A DNA stretch of 64,000 bases from Thalassomonas viridans (GCF_000948985.2 NZ_CP059733.1:434001-498000); one strand, 5' to 3'; counted from the stretch's first letter, positions 45,461 to 54,126 are shown. Numbers and translations: made by a program. Notes: a model not told the origin generated them from the letters alone.

Positions 45461-45927
45461 CCATTAACATCAGAAATTATCATCCCGGCGATGCCCGGGC
45501 GCTTACCGATATTTTTTACACTAGCATTCATCAGGTTGCCTGTCAGTATTATACGCAGGCGGAGATAAATCAGTGGGCGCCCCTGCCTATAGATTATCCG
45601 TACTGGCAAACCAGGTTTGACCGGATGATGCCTTATGTAGCCGAATTAGATAACCGGGTGGTGGGTTTTATGACCCTGGCGGAGAGTGGCTTGATTGACC
45701 TTGCCTATAGTCATCCCGACTATCAGAAAAAAGGTATAGCCACGGCATTACACCTGTATCTGGAAAAACAGGCCCGGCAGCAGGGGATTAAATCGTTAAC
45801 GGTAAATGCTTCCTATCTTGCCAGACCTTTTTTTGCCAAGCAGGGCTTCCGTGTACTGGTAAAAAATGAAATTCCCCGCAATGGCGAGGTGCTGATTAAC
45901 TGGTCGATGGAAAAACATCTGGTGTAA
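45457..45927 (+). CDS. GNAT acetyltransferase
   Basis: A 156-residue GNAT protein starting at a TTG that overlaps the previous stop (TTGA). It begins MTINIRNYHPGDARALTDIF and has the acetyl-CoA-binding SHPDYQKKGIATALHLYLEK and ASYLARPFFAKQGFRVLVKN, resembling YafP/elaA-like acetyltransferases. It is coupled to the first GNAT gene. Confidence 0.85.
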   Translation: MTINIRNYHPGDARALTDIFYTSIHQVACQYYTQAEINQWAPLPIDYPYWQTRFDRMMPYVAELDNRVVGFMTLAESGLIDLAYSHPDYQKKGIATALHLYLEKQARQQGIKSLTVNASYLARPFFAKQGFRVLVKNEIPRNGEVLINWSMEKHLV

Positions 45928-46128
45928 GCCGGGTAGCCGTTCAGATATCATTTTAGTTTGCATTAATCCGGCCTGGAATTAAGCGTATTTTTGCACTTTG
46001 GCATTTTACTAATATCCGGCAAATGTTATATTTTTTATTGTGTCTACAAGGGCGGCAGAATATCTTGTTTTGCTGCTGCTATTATTAAGTGCAATGAACT
46101 GCCAGCCATTAATGTATTAGGATTTTAC

Positions 46129-47235
46129 ATGCCGATCTTTTCCACAAAAAGTACCGAACAAAGACTCACTGATACCGCAGCGTATATCGATCAGCGTAAC
46201 CCGCAAGCGGGCTCAAAGGTTTTTCAGTGGGGCATTAATGCCACCACCCATGAAATGAGGCGGATCGGGGAAAAAATGCATATAGGTAACAGCGGCACCT
46301 CGACCGAGCGCCGCTATCGCCGGGCGATTATTATGATGCGTGCCGGGGTGATGCGGCATGAGATCAGAAAAGTCGTTTCTGAAGTGAGTGCCATTAACTC
46401 AGGACAATTACAGACCCGCTTCAGCCAGGTGTTACTGCAATGCGCCGCTTATGTGCCGCCGCCTATTCCGACAGCGCTGGATATTATGGCCAGTGAAAAA
46501 GATGCCAAGGTTGAGCTTGAGCAGGCGCGGCGTTTAAAACCCTTGTTAAGAGGGATACAAAATAGCAGGAGGAACCTGCCGCACGAAATTTATGCACCCT
46601 ACCATGATACTCAGGACGGTGCTACCCACCATACTATTGAATATATCCGCTATAACCTGACCGCAGATTTATATAAGAAGGCGATATCGCATGGTAAGTC
46701 CCTGGCGTCCCTGGACGGCGGCGGTGAATTATTTATTGTCGGTCATGGCCACCTGGGACGCGGCATAGGTAGCCATAATGGCAAGCTGGGTGCCACTGAG
46801 CTTGCCAGGCAATTGCGGGCCGACGGTTTAGATCGTAATCCGGGCCAGCCTATTGTGATCTATTTATTTTCCTGTTGGGGAGCCACCCATGCCCGCAGGG
46901 CCTGGGGCGGCCTGGGTAAGCGCGAACCTTATGCCCGGCGTTTTGCCCGGGCATTGAACGAGCAAGGGTTCAGAAACCATAAGGTGGTAGGTTTTGCCGG
47001 TTCGGTGATCAGTGAAAACCTGACGCAGGATTATATTCATAAACCCGATGTGACCAATAGCGGGAATATCAGTTTAGGCATGGACGGCATGTATAATATC
47101 TATGAGGTACGCAACGGTAACTTTAACCGTACCCATGGCGAAGACTGGACCACTAAGGCCAAACCCAACAGCCATTCGTTTAAATTCTGGAAGGGGTGGT
47201 CAAACTTTACGGTGAGAAAACGCGGTGGCGGTTAA
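46129..47235 (+). CDS. Protein with a C80-like (MARTX CPD-type) cysteine protease fold, unknown role
   Basis: A 368-residue protein of no named family. Residues about 198-295 read like the self-cutting cysteine protease domain of MARTX toxins (peptidase family C80, clan CD). A hydrophobic strand ends in His206 (ELFIVGHGH). Next come GATELARQLRADGL and a second strand ending in Cys249 (IVIYLFSCWGATH), then YARRFARALNEQGF. His and Cys have the order and spacing of a catalytic dyad. Residues 1-195 are basic and helical and unrecognised. There is no signal peptide and no RTX repeat. The ATG at 46129 (MPIFSTKSTEQRL) is preferred; a frame open from 45991 adds 46 residues. It could be a secreted effector or an internal regulated protease. 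Confidence 0.6.
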   Translation: MPIFSTKSTEQRLTDTAAYIDQRNPQAGSKVFQWGINATTHEMRRIGEKMHIGNSGTSTERRYRRAIIMMRAGVMRHEIRKVVSEVSAINSGQLQTRFSQVLLQCAAYVPPPIPTALDIMASEKDAKVELEQARRLKPLLRGIQNSRRNLPHEIYAPYHDTQDGATHHTIEYIRYNLTADLYKKAISHGKSLASLDGGGELFIVGHGHLGRGIGSHNGKLGATELARQLRADGLDRNPGQPIVIYLFSCWGATHARRAWGGLGKREPYARRFARALNEQGFRNHKVVGFAGSVISENLTQDYIHKPDVTNSGNISLGMDGMYNIYEVRNGNFNRTHGEDWTTKAKPNSHSFKFWKGWSNFTVRKRGGG

Positions 47236-47312
47236 TCCTTATACAATAGCAGTTTCGGGCAAGCTTTATGCTAAGCTTGCCCTATATTGATTGATTAACT
47301 GACGGGAAGATA

Positions 47313-47474
47313 ATGAAAAAAACAATATTGGCACTGAGTGCTTCTTTAATGCTGGCGGCCTGTGCGCCGGAAGTGGGCAGTGAAAAATGGTGTGCCCGGA
47401 TGAAAGAAAAACCTAAAGGTGACTGGACCGCCACCGAAGCCAAAGATTACGCCAAGCATTGTTTATTTAAATAA
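47313..47474 (+). CDS. Small DUF3012-type lipoprotein
   Basis: A 53-residue protein translated directly from the sequence. It has a lipoprotein signal (MKKTILALSASLMLAACAPE) with lipobox LAAC at residues 15-18. The short mature part has Cys27 in KWCARM and Cys50 in KHCLFK. Length and the CARMKEKPKGDWTATEAKDYAKHC pattern fit the DUF3012 lipoprotein family, function unknown. A GGGAAGA ribosome site precedes the ATG. Confidence 0.82.
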   Translation: MKKTILALSASLMLAACAPEVGSEKWCARMKEKPKGDWTATEAKDYAKHCLFK

Positions 47475-47540
47475 TGGTTAAGGTTTGATCAACAGCCCGT
47501 TCGGGTCTCCGGCCCTTTGCCTGAGCGGGTTTTCACAATT

Positions 47541-47633
47541 CTATTCACAAGGTTATCCCTATTGTCCACAGGCTTATGCACTTTTTGTCAGGCTGGTCAC
47601 AAGATATTCCGGGATTTATACACCTTATCCACA
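47541..47633 (+). other. Cluster of five DnaA-box-like 9-mers
   Basis: All five are on the same strand and match TTATNCACA with zero or one mismatch: CTATTCACA (47541-47549), TTGTCCACA (47562-47570), TTATGCACT (47574-47582), TTATACACC (47616-47624) and TTATCCACA (47625-47633, perfect). They fill most of the non-coding gap between the lipoprotein gene and the 3' end of lysR. By simple base odds about 0.04 such matches would be expected on one strand in 93 bp. The layout recalls DnaA-titrating or DnaA-reactivating sites. Confidence 0.6.
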
Positions 47634-47649
47634 GCTTAGTTCTGCTTTA

Positions 47650-48564
47650 CTAACGCAGATCGATTCTTTTTTCTTCCTTAAGGAAGTATTCCTTAAGGAA
47701 ATCTATCAATAACCTGAGCTTTTTGGCGTCCGCGCCGCCGGGAGGATAAACCCCGTACACATGAATATCCGGCGGCCGGTAATCCGGCAATACCTGTTCC
47801 AGGGCGCCGCTTTGGATCCTCGGCAGGGCGTCGTAAAGGGGAATACGTCCCAGGCCGTGGCCGCCTTCGACAAAGGCGGTTCTTGCCGCGGCATTGTTGG
47901 TGCTGATCTTGCCTTTGATTTTGATGCTGTCGCTTTTGCTGCCCTTGCTCAGGGTGAGTACACCTGAGGTCAGTTTATAAACCACCCACAGGTGCCGTTC
48001 CAGCTCCGCCGGCGTAGCGGGGCGGCCGTGTTTTCTTAAATACTCTCTCGAGCCGCAAAGGCAGGTGGCCAGGGTGGATAGTTTGGTTGCCTGCAGTCCC
48101 GAGTCGGCCAGCGGGGCGCCGCGGATCGCCAGGTCTATGCCTTCCTGGATAATATTGACCACTTCATCGGTTAGCATCACATCCAGTTCTATTTTCGGGT
48201 ATAGGGTTTTAAAGTCATTCAGGGCCGGCACTATGGTTTGCAGGCCGATATTCACCGGGCAGGTGATCTTAAGCAGCCCTTCGGGCTCCTGCTTGAAGTT
48301 TTCCATTTGCTGGTTGGCGGTCCGGGCCTGCTCGGCTATGGTGCGGCAGCGGTAATAATACTGCTGCCCGGCTTCGGTCATGGTGAAGCTGCGGGTGGAG
48401 CGGTTGAGCAATTTCAGTCCCAGGGAGGCTTCGAGTTTTTTGATGTGATAACTCACCACGGCCCGCGACAAATCTAAGTGCTTGGCTGCGGCGCTTAAGC
48501 TGCCCTGTTCGATCACCTGGGCAAATACCACCATGCTTTTTAACTGCTCAAACGAGACGTTCAC
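47650..48564 (-). CDS. LysR-family transcriptional regulator
   Basis: A 304-residue LysR-type regulator. The start is GTG at 48564, with GGAAAGGAAA upstream. The N-terminal helix-turn-helix is in VIEQGSLSAAAKHLDLSRAVVSYHIKKLE (about 17-45). The effector-binding domain follows from residue 90. It is divergent from the DJ-1-like gene and the YqhD-like gene, which it probably controls. Its last codons contain two tandem copies of the palindrome TTCCTTAAGGAA (47674-47685 and 47689-47700), which encode a repeated FLKE. Confidence 0.9.
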   Translation of the reverse strand: MNVSFEQLKSMVVFAQVIEQGSLSAAAKHLDLSRAVVSYHIKKLEASLGLKLLNRSTRSFTMTEAGQQYYYRCRTIAEQARTANQQMENFKQEPEGLLKITCPVNIGLQTIVPALNDFKTLYPKIELDVMLTDEVVNIIQEGIDLAIRGAPLADSGLQATKLSTLATCLCGSREYLRKHGRPATPAELERHLWVVYKLTSGVLTLSKGSKSDSIKIKGKISTNNAAARTAFVEGGHGLGRIPLYDALPRIQSGALEQVLPDYRPPDIHVYGVYPPGGADAKKLRLLIDFLKEYFLKEEKRIDLR

Positions 48565-48625
48565 TTTCCTTTCCGGGACTGTCGGCTATGTGCCGTTATG
48601 TTATCAAGTTTACCGGTGAAGCTCT

Positions 48626-48648
48626 ATTGTAAAAATAATTGAAACAAT
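48626..48648. promoter_or_regulatory. Possible LysR operator in the divergent promoter region
   Basis: ATTGT and ACAAT arms are separated by 13 A/T-rich bases, forming an interrupted palindrome of 23 bp. LysR sites typically have a T-N11-A core inside such dyads. It lies 61 bp upstream of lysR and 112 bp upstream of the DJ-1-like gene. Confidence 0.4.
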
Positions 48649-48760
48649 GAAGTTGATTTTGTCTGCATTGTTAGAATATGAGTAAAGGCGTAAGCTAGCC
48701 TTATTCGAGGGCGGTGCAACTGCTGCCGGTTATTTTCCAAATTAATGAAAGAGAAAGCGT

Positions 48761-49450
48761 ATGACCTTAGCCGATAAAAAAGTATTGATCGTTTTAACCT
48801 CACATGACCAGCTGGGTGACACCGGCGAGAAAACCGGTTTCTGGCTGGAAGAGTTTGCCGCTCCCTATTATGTGTTGCTGGATGCCGGGGTGAACATCAC
48901 TTTGGCTTCTCCCGCCGGCGGCCAGCCTCCTATAGACGGCAAAAGTGAACTGGCTGATTTTCAAACCGACGCCACCCGGCGCTTTAATTCGGATGTTAAG
49001 GCGCAGCAAGTGCTGGCAAACACGGTAAAATTATCCGGGGTTAGTGCCGGCGACTATGATGCGATATTCTATCCCGGCGGCCATGGCCCTTTATGGGATC
49101 TGGTGGATAACCGGGATTCCCTGGCGCTGATCAGCGAGTTGCTCCGCCGTCAAAAGCCGGTGGCAACTGTATGTCATGCCAGCGCGGCGTTATTGAATGT
49201 TAAAGATGACAACGGGGATTTTTATATCCGGGGCAAGTCGGTAACCGGTTTCTCCAACTCGGAAGAAGAAGCGGTGCAGCTAACGCATGTTGTGCCTTAT
49301 CTGCTTGAAGATGAATTAAAGGCAAGGGGCGGCGATTACCAGAAGGTGGATGACTGGGCGCCTTTTGTGGTGCAGGACGGTGTGCTTATCAGCGGGCAGA
49401 ACCCGGCATCGTCGGAAATGGTGGCGCAGGCGGTATTAAAAAGCCTGTAA
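48761..49450 (+). CDS. DJ-1/PfpI-family protein, HchA-like
   Basis: A 229-residue member of the DJ-1/PfpI superfamily. The nucleophile elbow is in VATVCHASAALL (Cys about 140), and the acidic residue lies in TGFWLEEFAAPYY (Glu about 29), as in Hsp31/HchA-type glyoxalases. Such proteins detoxify methylglyoxal or repair glycated molecules. A conserved GFSNSEEEAVQLTHVVPYLLEDEL region is typical of the group. It is followed 70 bp later by an aldehyde-reducing alcohol dehydrogenase gene and preceded by a divergent LysR gene. This suggests a reactive-aldehyde response unit. Confidence 0.85.
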   Translation: MTLADKKVLIVLTSHDQLGDTGEKTGFWLEEFAAPYYVLLDAGVNITLASPAGGQPPIDGKSELADFQTDATRRFNSDVKAQQVLANTVKLSGVSAGDYDAIFYPGGHGPLWDLVDNRDSLALISELLRRQKPVATVCHASAALLNVKDDNGDFYIRGKSVTGFSNSEEEAVQLTHVVPYLLEDELKARGGDYQKVDDWAPFVVQDGVLISGQNPASSEMVAQAVLKSL

Positions 49451-49520
49451 TATCCGCCCGGACAAGAAAATAAAGAGCTCCTAAGAAAATAAAGCGAATA
49501 ACGAATAAGGTAAAACACAG

Positions 49521-50678
49521 ATGTTGAATTTTAGTTTGTATAACCCCACCCGCATCCATTTCGGCCAGGGACAAATCGAACAAATTAGCCGGGAAATTCC
49601 CGCCGATGCAAAAGTTCTGGTGACTTATGGCGGCGGCTCCATTAAAAGCAACGGCGTTTATGAGCAGGTCAGCGCAGCGCTGAAAAATCATCAATGGCTG
49701 GAGTTTGCCGGCATAGAACCCAACCCGGGTTACGATACCCTGATGCGGGCACAGGATTTGATTGAAGCCCATAACATTGATTACCTGCTGGCGGTCGGCG
49801 GCGGCTCTGTGGTGGACGGCACTAAGTTTATTGCCGCGGCGGCTTTATATGAAGGGGACGACCCCTGGAATATCCTGGCCAAAGGACAGGAGGTTACCCG
49901 GGCATTGCCCTTAGGGGCGGTGTTGACCCTGCCGGCCACAGGTTCAGAGTCCAACGGCAATTCTGTGGTGACCCGGGACGGCAGCAAGCTGGCGTTTTCC
50001 AGTCCGCTGGTACGGCCCTTGTTTGCCGTGCTGGATCCCCAGGTCAGCCTGAGCCTGTCCGAGCGCCAAATCAGCAACGGCGTGGTTGATGCTTTTGTCC
50101 ATATTATCGAGCAGTACCTGACCTATCCGGTTGATGCCAAGGTACAGGACAGGTTTGCCGAAGGCCTGTTGTTGACCCTGATTGAAGAAGGCCCTAAAGC
50201 CTTGACCGAGCAGGGAAAAAGCGACCTTAAGGTGCGCGGCAACCTGATGTGGAGCGCTACCCAGGCCCTGAACGGCCTGCTCGGCGCCGGGGTGCCCCAG
50301 GACTGGGCAACCCATATGATAGGCCATGAACTCACAGGTGCTTACGGCATAGATCACGCGCGAACCTTGTCTATCGTGCTGCCGGCGGTGATGAAGGTGT
50401 GCCGGCAAAGCAAACGTGAGAAGTTACTGCAATATGCCGGGCGGGTATGGCAGCTGAACGAGGGAGACGAAGAGCAAAGAATCGATGAAGCGATACGGTT
50501 AACGGAAGCATTTTTTGTCGAAATGGCGGTGCCTGTACGCCTTGGCGAAGTGGATTTAGGGGCGGCGGAAGTCGAGTATTTGCTGACTAAACTGGAACAA
50601 CACGGCATGTCGGCACTGGGGGAAAACGGCGATGTCGATTTGGCGGTGAGCCGCAAGATCCTGACCGCGGCCCTGTAG
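49521..50678 (+). CDS. yqhD: YqhD-like iron-containing alcohol dehydrogenase
   Basis: A 385-residue group III alcohol dehydrogenase of the YqhD/butanol dehydrogenase type, which uses NADPH to reduce short aldehydes. It starts MLNFSLYNPTRIHFGQGQI, has VTYGGGSIKSNGVYEQV and LAVGGGSVVDGTKFIA for cofactor binding, TLPATGSESNGNSVVTR, and metal ligands in NGVVDAFVHIIEQY and DWATHMIGHELTGAYGIDHA. It is distinct from the alcohol dehydrogenase at 30.6 kb. The neighbours support a role in removing toxic aldehydes. Confidence 0.88.
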   Translation: MLNFSLYNPTRIHFGQGQIEQISREIPADAKVLVTYGGGSIKSNGVYEQVSAALKNHQWLEFAGIEPNPGYDTLMRAQDLIEAHNIDYLLAVGGGSVVDGTKFIAAAALYEGDDPWNILAKGQEVTRALPLGAVLTLPATGSESNGNSVVTRDGSKLAFSSPLVRPLFAVLDPQVSLSLSERQISNGVVDAFVHIIEQYLTYPVDAKVQDRFAEGLLLTLIEEGPKALTEQGKSDLKVRGNLMWSATQALNGLLGAGVPQDWATHMIGHELTGAYGIDHARTLSIVLPAVMKVCRQSKREKLLQYAGRVWQLNEGDEEQRIDEAIRLTEAFFVEMAVPVRLGEVDLGAAEVEYLLTKLEQHGMSALGENGDVDLAVSRKILTAAL

Positions 50679-50688
50679 TTTAAATAAC

Positions 50689-50727
50689 GGCCTTCCTGGC
50701 GCCGGGATTTCCGGCGTCAAGAAGGCC
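50689..50727 (+). terminator. Long hairpin after the YqhD-like gene
   Basis: Arms GGCCTTC and GAAGGCC enclose an inner stem (TGGCGCCGG with CCGGCGTCA) and a five-base loop, giving about 17 pairs with one mismatch. No T-run follows. It may act with Rho or protect the mRNA 3' end. Confidence 0.55.
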
Positions 50728-50954
50728 GCGATATTGACTTAGCCCGCGCTATGTCTTTTTATATTCTCTATTGTTACTTTCCCCGTTAATGAAGGTCCGG
50801 CAAAAGTACGGACAAATCTTGCGCCGTTAAACTCCGGCAGGTAAAAAAACAGTCAAAACAAAATTCTTGTCCTACACTAAAAATAATCAGCTGCGTTGGT
50901 GATCAGCAGAACCCGGAAATTCAGCCTGATAAGGTTTTATCTAAGGAGGAGATA

Positions 50955-51311
50955 ATGTCAGATAACGCAATACTGATAGTGGATGACAGCCGCCTCGCCC
51001 GTATGGTGATCAAACGATACACCCTGTCCGTACATCCCAACTGGAATGTGATCGAAGCCAGTAACGGTGAAGAAGCCCTGGCGAAAAGCCAGGACCAAAA
51101 TATTACCTGGATGACCATAGATTATAATATGCCGGGCATGGACGGCCTGACCCTGATTGAAAAACTCAGACAACGCTTTCCCAAAGCCGAAATTGCCCTG
51201 ATCACCGCCAACATCCAGAATAATGTCAAAGTGCAGGCAAGCGAACTGGCGGTTGATTTTATCCAGAAGCCGGTTACCAAAGAAAAGATCCGTGCCTATA
51301 TTGAGAGGTAG
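50955..51311 (+). CDS. CheY-like single-domain response regulator
   Basis: A 118-residue receiver domain with all phosphorylation residues: Asp10 and Asp11 (LIVDDSRL), the acceptor Asp56 (TIDYNMPGMDG), Thr84 (LITAN) and Lys105 (QKPVT). A strong AAGGAGGAG ribosome site precedes the ATG. It has no output domain, so it must act by protein contact. It is 6 bp upstream of a CheC-like phosphatase gene, which could remove its phosphate. Confidence 0.93.
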   Translation: MSDNAILIVDDSRLARMVIKRYTLSVHPNWNVIEASNGEEALAKSQDQNITWMTIDYNMPGMDGLTLIEKLRQRFPKAEIALITANIQNNVKVQASELAVDFIQKPVTKEKIRAYIER

Positions 51312-51317
51312 CGGCAG

Positions 51318-51938
51318 ATGCTCGAATTAACTGAGTTTCAACAAGATGCTGTCGCTGAATTGCTCAATATAGGGGTGGGACAAGCGGCGGCTTCCCTGAG
51401 TGAAATGGTCAATCAGCAGGTAGATTTATCTATCCCCAGTGTTGAGATCATGTTGCGCCAGCTTGCGGTAGAGCATATCCGCGATACCGTGGGCAATGAG
51501 ATCACCGCGGTGAAGGAAACTTTTAAAGGCAGGTTTTGGGGAGACGCCTTCCTGTTATTTCCCGAATCCCAAAGCCTGGAGCTGGTCAGGGCCTTGCTCC
51601 GGGAAGATGGCCTGCCCCTGGATATGTTGTCCGAAATGGAGCAGGAAGCGCTGACGGAAGTCGGTAATATTATTCTTAATGCCTGCCTGGGCAGCATGGC
51701 GAATATTTTTGAGCATAATTTTCACTGTGATTTGCCCCGTTATACCCAGGGCTCCTGTGATGTGATTTTTAACCGCAATCTGGCCACTGCCCAGTCAGCC
51801 GAAGCGGTTTTGCTGTTGCGGATGGACTTTTCCCTGCAAAGCAACAATATCAGCGGTCTGTTAACCCTGATGATGGATGTTGAATCCATGCAGGTGCTGA
51901 CGGAGCTTATCAACACAACTTTTGGCATGGCGGACTGA
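51318..51938 (+). CDS. CheC-like aspartyl-phosphate phosphatase
   Basis: A 206-residue CheC/CheX-family protein. It contains two copies of the E-x-x-N phosphatase helix: AELLNIGVGQAAASLSEM (about residues 13-30) and TEVGNIILNACLGSMAN (about 113-129). Such proteins dephosphorylate CheY-type receivers. It is sandwiched between a receiver gene and a cyclic-di-GMP gene, so it probably tunes that pathway, not classical chemotaxis. Confidence 0.85.
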   Translation: MLELTEFQQDAVAELLNIGVGQAAASLSEMVNQQVDLSIPSVEIMLRQLAVEHIRDTVGNEITAVKETFKGRFWGDAFLLFPESQSLELVRALLREDGLPLDMLSEMEQEALTEVGNIILNACLGSMANIFEHNFHCDLPRYTQGSCDVIFNRNLATAQSAEAVLLLRMDFSLQSNNISGLLTLMMDVESMQVLTELINTTFGMAD

Positions 51939-51948
51939 GTCTTTCGAT

Positions 51949-54126
51949 ATGGATATCCGGCAACAAACTCAACTTGACCTGGTAGCGCAAAATCTCGCTG
52001 ATGCGGACTTTGATCTGGAAAAACTCGCTTGCGATGTCATCGATAAAAGCGATATCGGCATCCTTATTCTCGACCGGGAGAAAAAAATTGTTTGCTGGAA
52101 CAACTGGATGGCCCAGATGTCGGGCGTCGAGGGAGAGAAGGCCGCCGGAAAGAGCCTTACCGAGCTGTTTGCCGGCTTTAGCAATATCCGCCTGCAGCAG
52201 GCCATAGACGACGCCCTGAGCCGGGGCATGTCCTCGGTGTTGTCGCAAAAATTTAATCCCCATAGCCTGCCCCTATATAAATCTCCCGAAGACCGCAAGA
52301 AAAAACAACTGATGTCGCAAATGATCATGGTAAAACCTATCCAGAAAGGCGGCAGTTACAGCCTGGTGCAGGTGATAGATGTCAGCCCTGCCAGCACCCG
52401 GGATAAAATGTTGCGTAACCAGGCGGATGAATATAAACACCAGGAGCTGCATACCCGGGCCATTTTGTCTTCTATCGCCGACGCCGTTATTACTATGGAT
52501 GTTGCAGGGCGGGTGGATTATATGAATATTGTCGCGGAACAACTGACCGGCTGGCAGTTTCAGCAGGCGGCGGGTCAGCCCTGGGCTAATGTTCTCAATG
52601 TGACCGATAAAAAAGAGGCGCTGGTGCTGGAGCCGGTGCGTTACTGTTTGAAACAGGGCCTGGCGCCGGATCTCAGTGAACATGAGCTGGAGCTGCGGCC
52701 GAAAAACGGCTGCAAGCTGGCCATTGAATTGTCCATGGCGCCTATTTGCGATCAAAACAGCCAGACTTTGGGGGTGGTGGCCACATTCCGGGATGTCACC
52801 GATGCACGTCAGCTGGCGCAGCAAATCAGCTGGCAGGCGTCCCACGATACCCTGACGGGCTTGCTTAACCGCCGGGCTTTTGATGATAAACTGACGGAAG
52901 TCGTGGAAAATATCCGCCATCAGAAGACTAGCCATGCCTTGCTTTATTTAGATTTGGACAGGTTTAAAATCGTTAACGACACTTGCGGTCATGTGGCGGG
53001 GGATGAACTGCTCAAGCAGGTTTCCCAGTTGCTGGCCAGCAATATCCGCGGCAATGATCTGCTGGCCAGGCTGGGGGGAGACGAGTTCGGCATTCAGCTG
53101 CTCGACTGTCCGCCGGAGGCGGCATTAAACATTGCCAATATGATCCGTGTTGCCGTACAGCAATTCCGTTTTAGCTGGGGCGAGAAAATTTTTAATATAG
53201 GCGTCAGTATCGGGCTGCTGGAAATCACCCCGAAATGCAAAAGCACTCAGGACATTCTCAGTAAAGCCGATGCCGCCTGTTATACGGCAAAGAAAGGCGG
53301 ACGGGATCAGGTACATTTTTACCGTCCGCAAAACAGCGAAGCTGCCTACCACCAGGGGGAAATGGAGTGGTTTACCCGGATCCAGCGGGCCCTGGATGAA
53401 GACCGCTTTACCTTATATGCGCAAAAAATCCTGCCTTTGCAGAGCGGCAATAGTCCGCATTTCGAAGTCCTGATAAGGATGTTTGACTGTGAAAGCGAGC
53501 TGATCTTACCCGGCGTATTTATTCCGGCGGCGGAGCGTTTCGGCCTGATGCCGAAAATAGACCAGTGGGTGATTTCCCGGGTCTTTAAGTTGATCGCCAA
53601 TGAGCGGCAACGCCTGATCGGCCAGGATTATCGCTTTGCCATCAATTTGTCCGCCAGTACCTTAAGCGATAAAGAAACCCTGATCTTTATTAACGACCAG
53701 CTGGAGTTATTTGACATCCCCTCCGGCATGATCAGCTTCGAGATTACGGAAACCGCCGCCATTTCCAATTTATCATCTGCCCGGCATTTTATCAGCAAGC
53801 TGCAACGCTCGGGATGCAGGCTGTCGCTGGATGATTTTGGCAGCGGCCTGTCGTCTTTTGCTTATTTAAAAAACCTGCCGGTAGATTTCCTGAAAATCGA
53901 TGGCCTGTTTGTGAAAAACATGGCAAATGATGCCATAGATAAGGCCATGGTAAAATCCATCAATGAAATCGGCCATGTGATGGAGTTAAAGACCATAGCC
54001 GAATTTGTTGAAAATGAAGATATCATTAGCTGCCTGAAAGAAATTGGCGTCGATTACGCCCAGGGCTATGGTATCGCCCCGCCTCAGCCGCTGACAGATG
54101 AAAACGGCCTGTTGTTGTTAAACTGA
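51949..54126 (+). CDS. PAS - GGDEF - EAL cyclic-di-GMP signalling protein
   Basis: A 725-residue protein. Two N-terminal PAS-type sensor regions (about 25-140 and 160-285) include DIGILILDREKKIVCWN and DAVITMDVAGRVDYMN. They are followed by a GGDEF domain with an intact LGGDEFG (376-380), so diguanylate cyclase activity is plausible, and an EAL domain (about 480-720). In the EAL domain the signature is EVLIR (506-508 EVL), but FEITET, LDDFGSG and FLKIDGLFV are kept, so phosphodiesterase activity is possible. The ATG at 51949 is chosen; an earlier TTG lies inside the previous gene. It is the last gene of the receiver/CheC unit. Confidence 0.92.
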   Translation: MDIRQQTQLDLVAQNLADADFDLEKLACDVIDKSDIGILILDREKKIVCWNNWMAQMSGVEGEKAAGKSLTELFAGFSNIRLQQAIDDALSRGMSSVLSQKFNPHSLPLYKSPEDRKKKQLMSQMIMVKPIQKGGSYSLVQVIDVSPASTRDKMLRNQADEYKHQELHTRAILSSIADAVITMDVAGRVDYMNIVAEQLTGWQFQQAAGQPWANVLNVTDKKEALVLEPVRYCLKQGLAPDLSEHELELRPKNGCKLAIELSMAPICDQNSQTLGVVATFRDVTDARQLAQQISWQASHDTLTGLLNRRAFDDKLTEVVENIRHQKTSHALLYLDLDRFKIVNDTCGHVAGDELLKQVSQLLASNIRGNDLLARLGGDEFGIQLLDCPPEAALNIANMIRVAVQQFRFSWGEKIFNIGVSIGLLEITPKCKSTQDILSKADAACYTAKKGGRDQVHFYRPQNSEAAYHQGEMEWFTRIQRALDEDRFTLYAQKILPLQSGNSPHFEVLIRMFDCESELILPGVFIPAAERFGLMPKIDQWVISRVFKLIANERQRLIGQDYRFAINLSASTLSDKETLIFINDQLELFDIPSGMISFEITETAAISNLSSARHFISKLQRSGCRLSLDDFGSGLSSFAYLKNLPVDFLKIDGLFVKNMANDAIDKAMVKSINEIGHVMELKTIAEFVENEDIISCLKEIGVDYAQGYGIAPPQPLTDENGLLLLN

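Noticed and set aside
47541..47633. Replication origin (oriC) at the DnaA-box cluster
   Set aside because: No dnaA, dnaN, gidA or mioC nearby and no AT-rich unwinding repeats; kept only as a DnaA-binding candidate.
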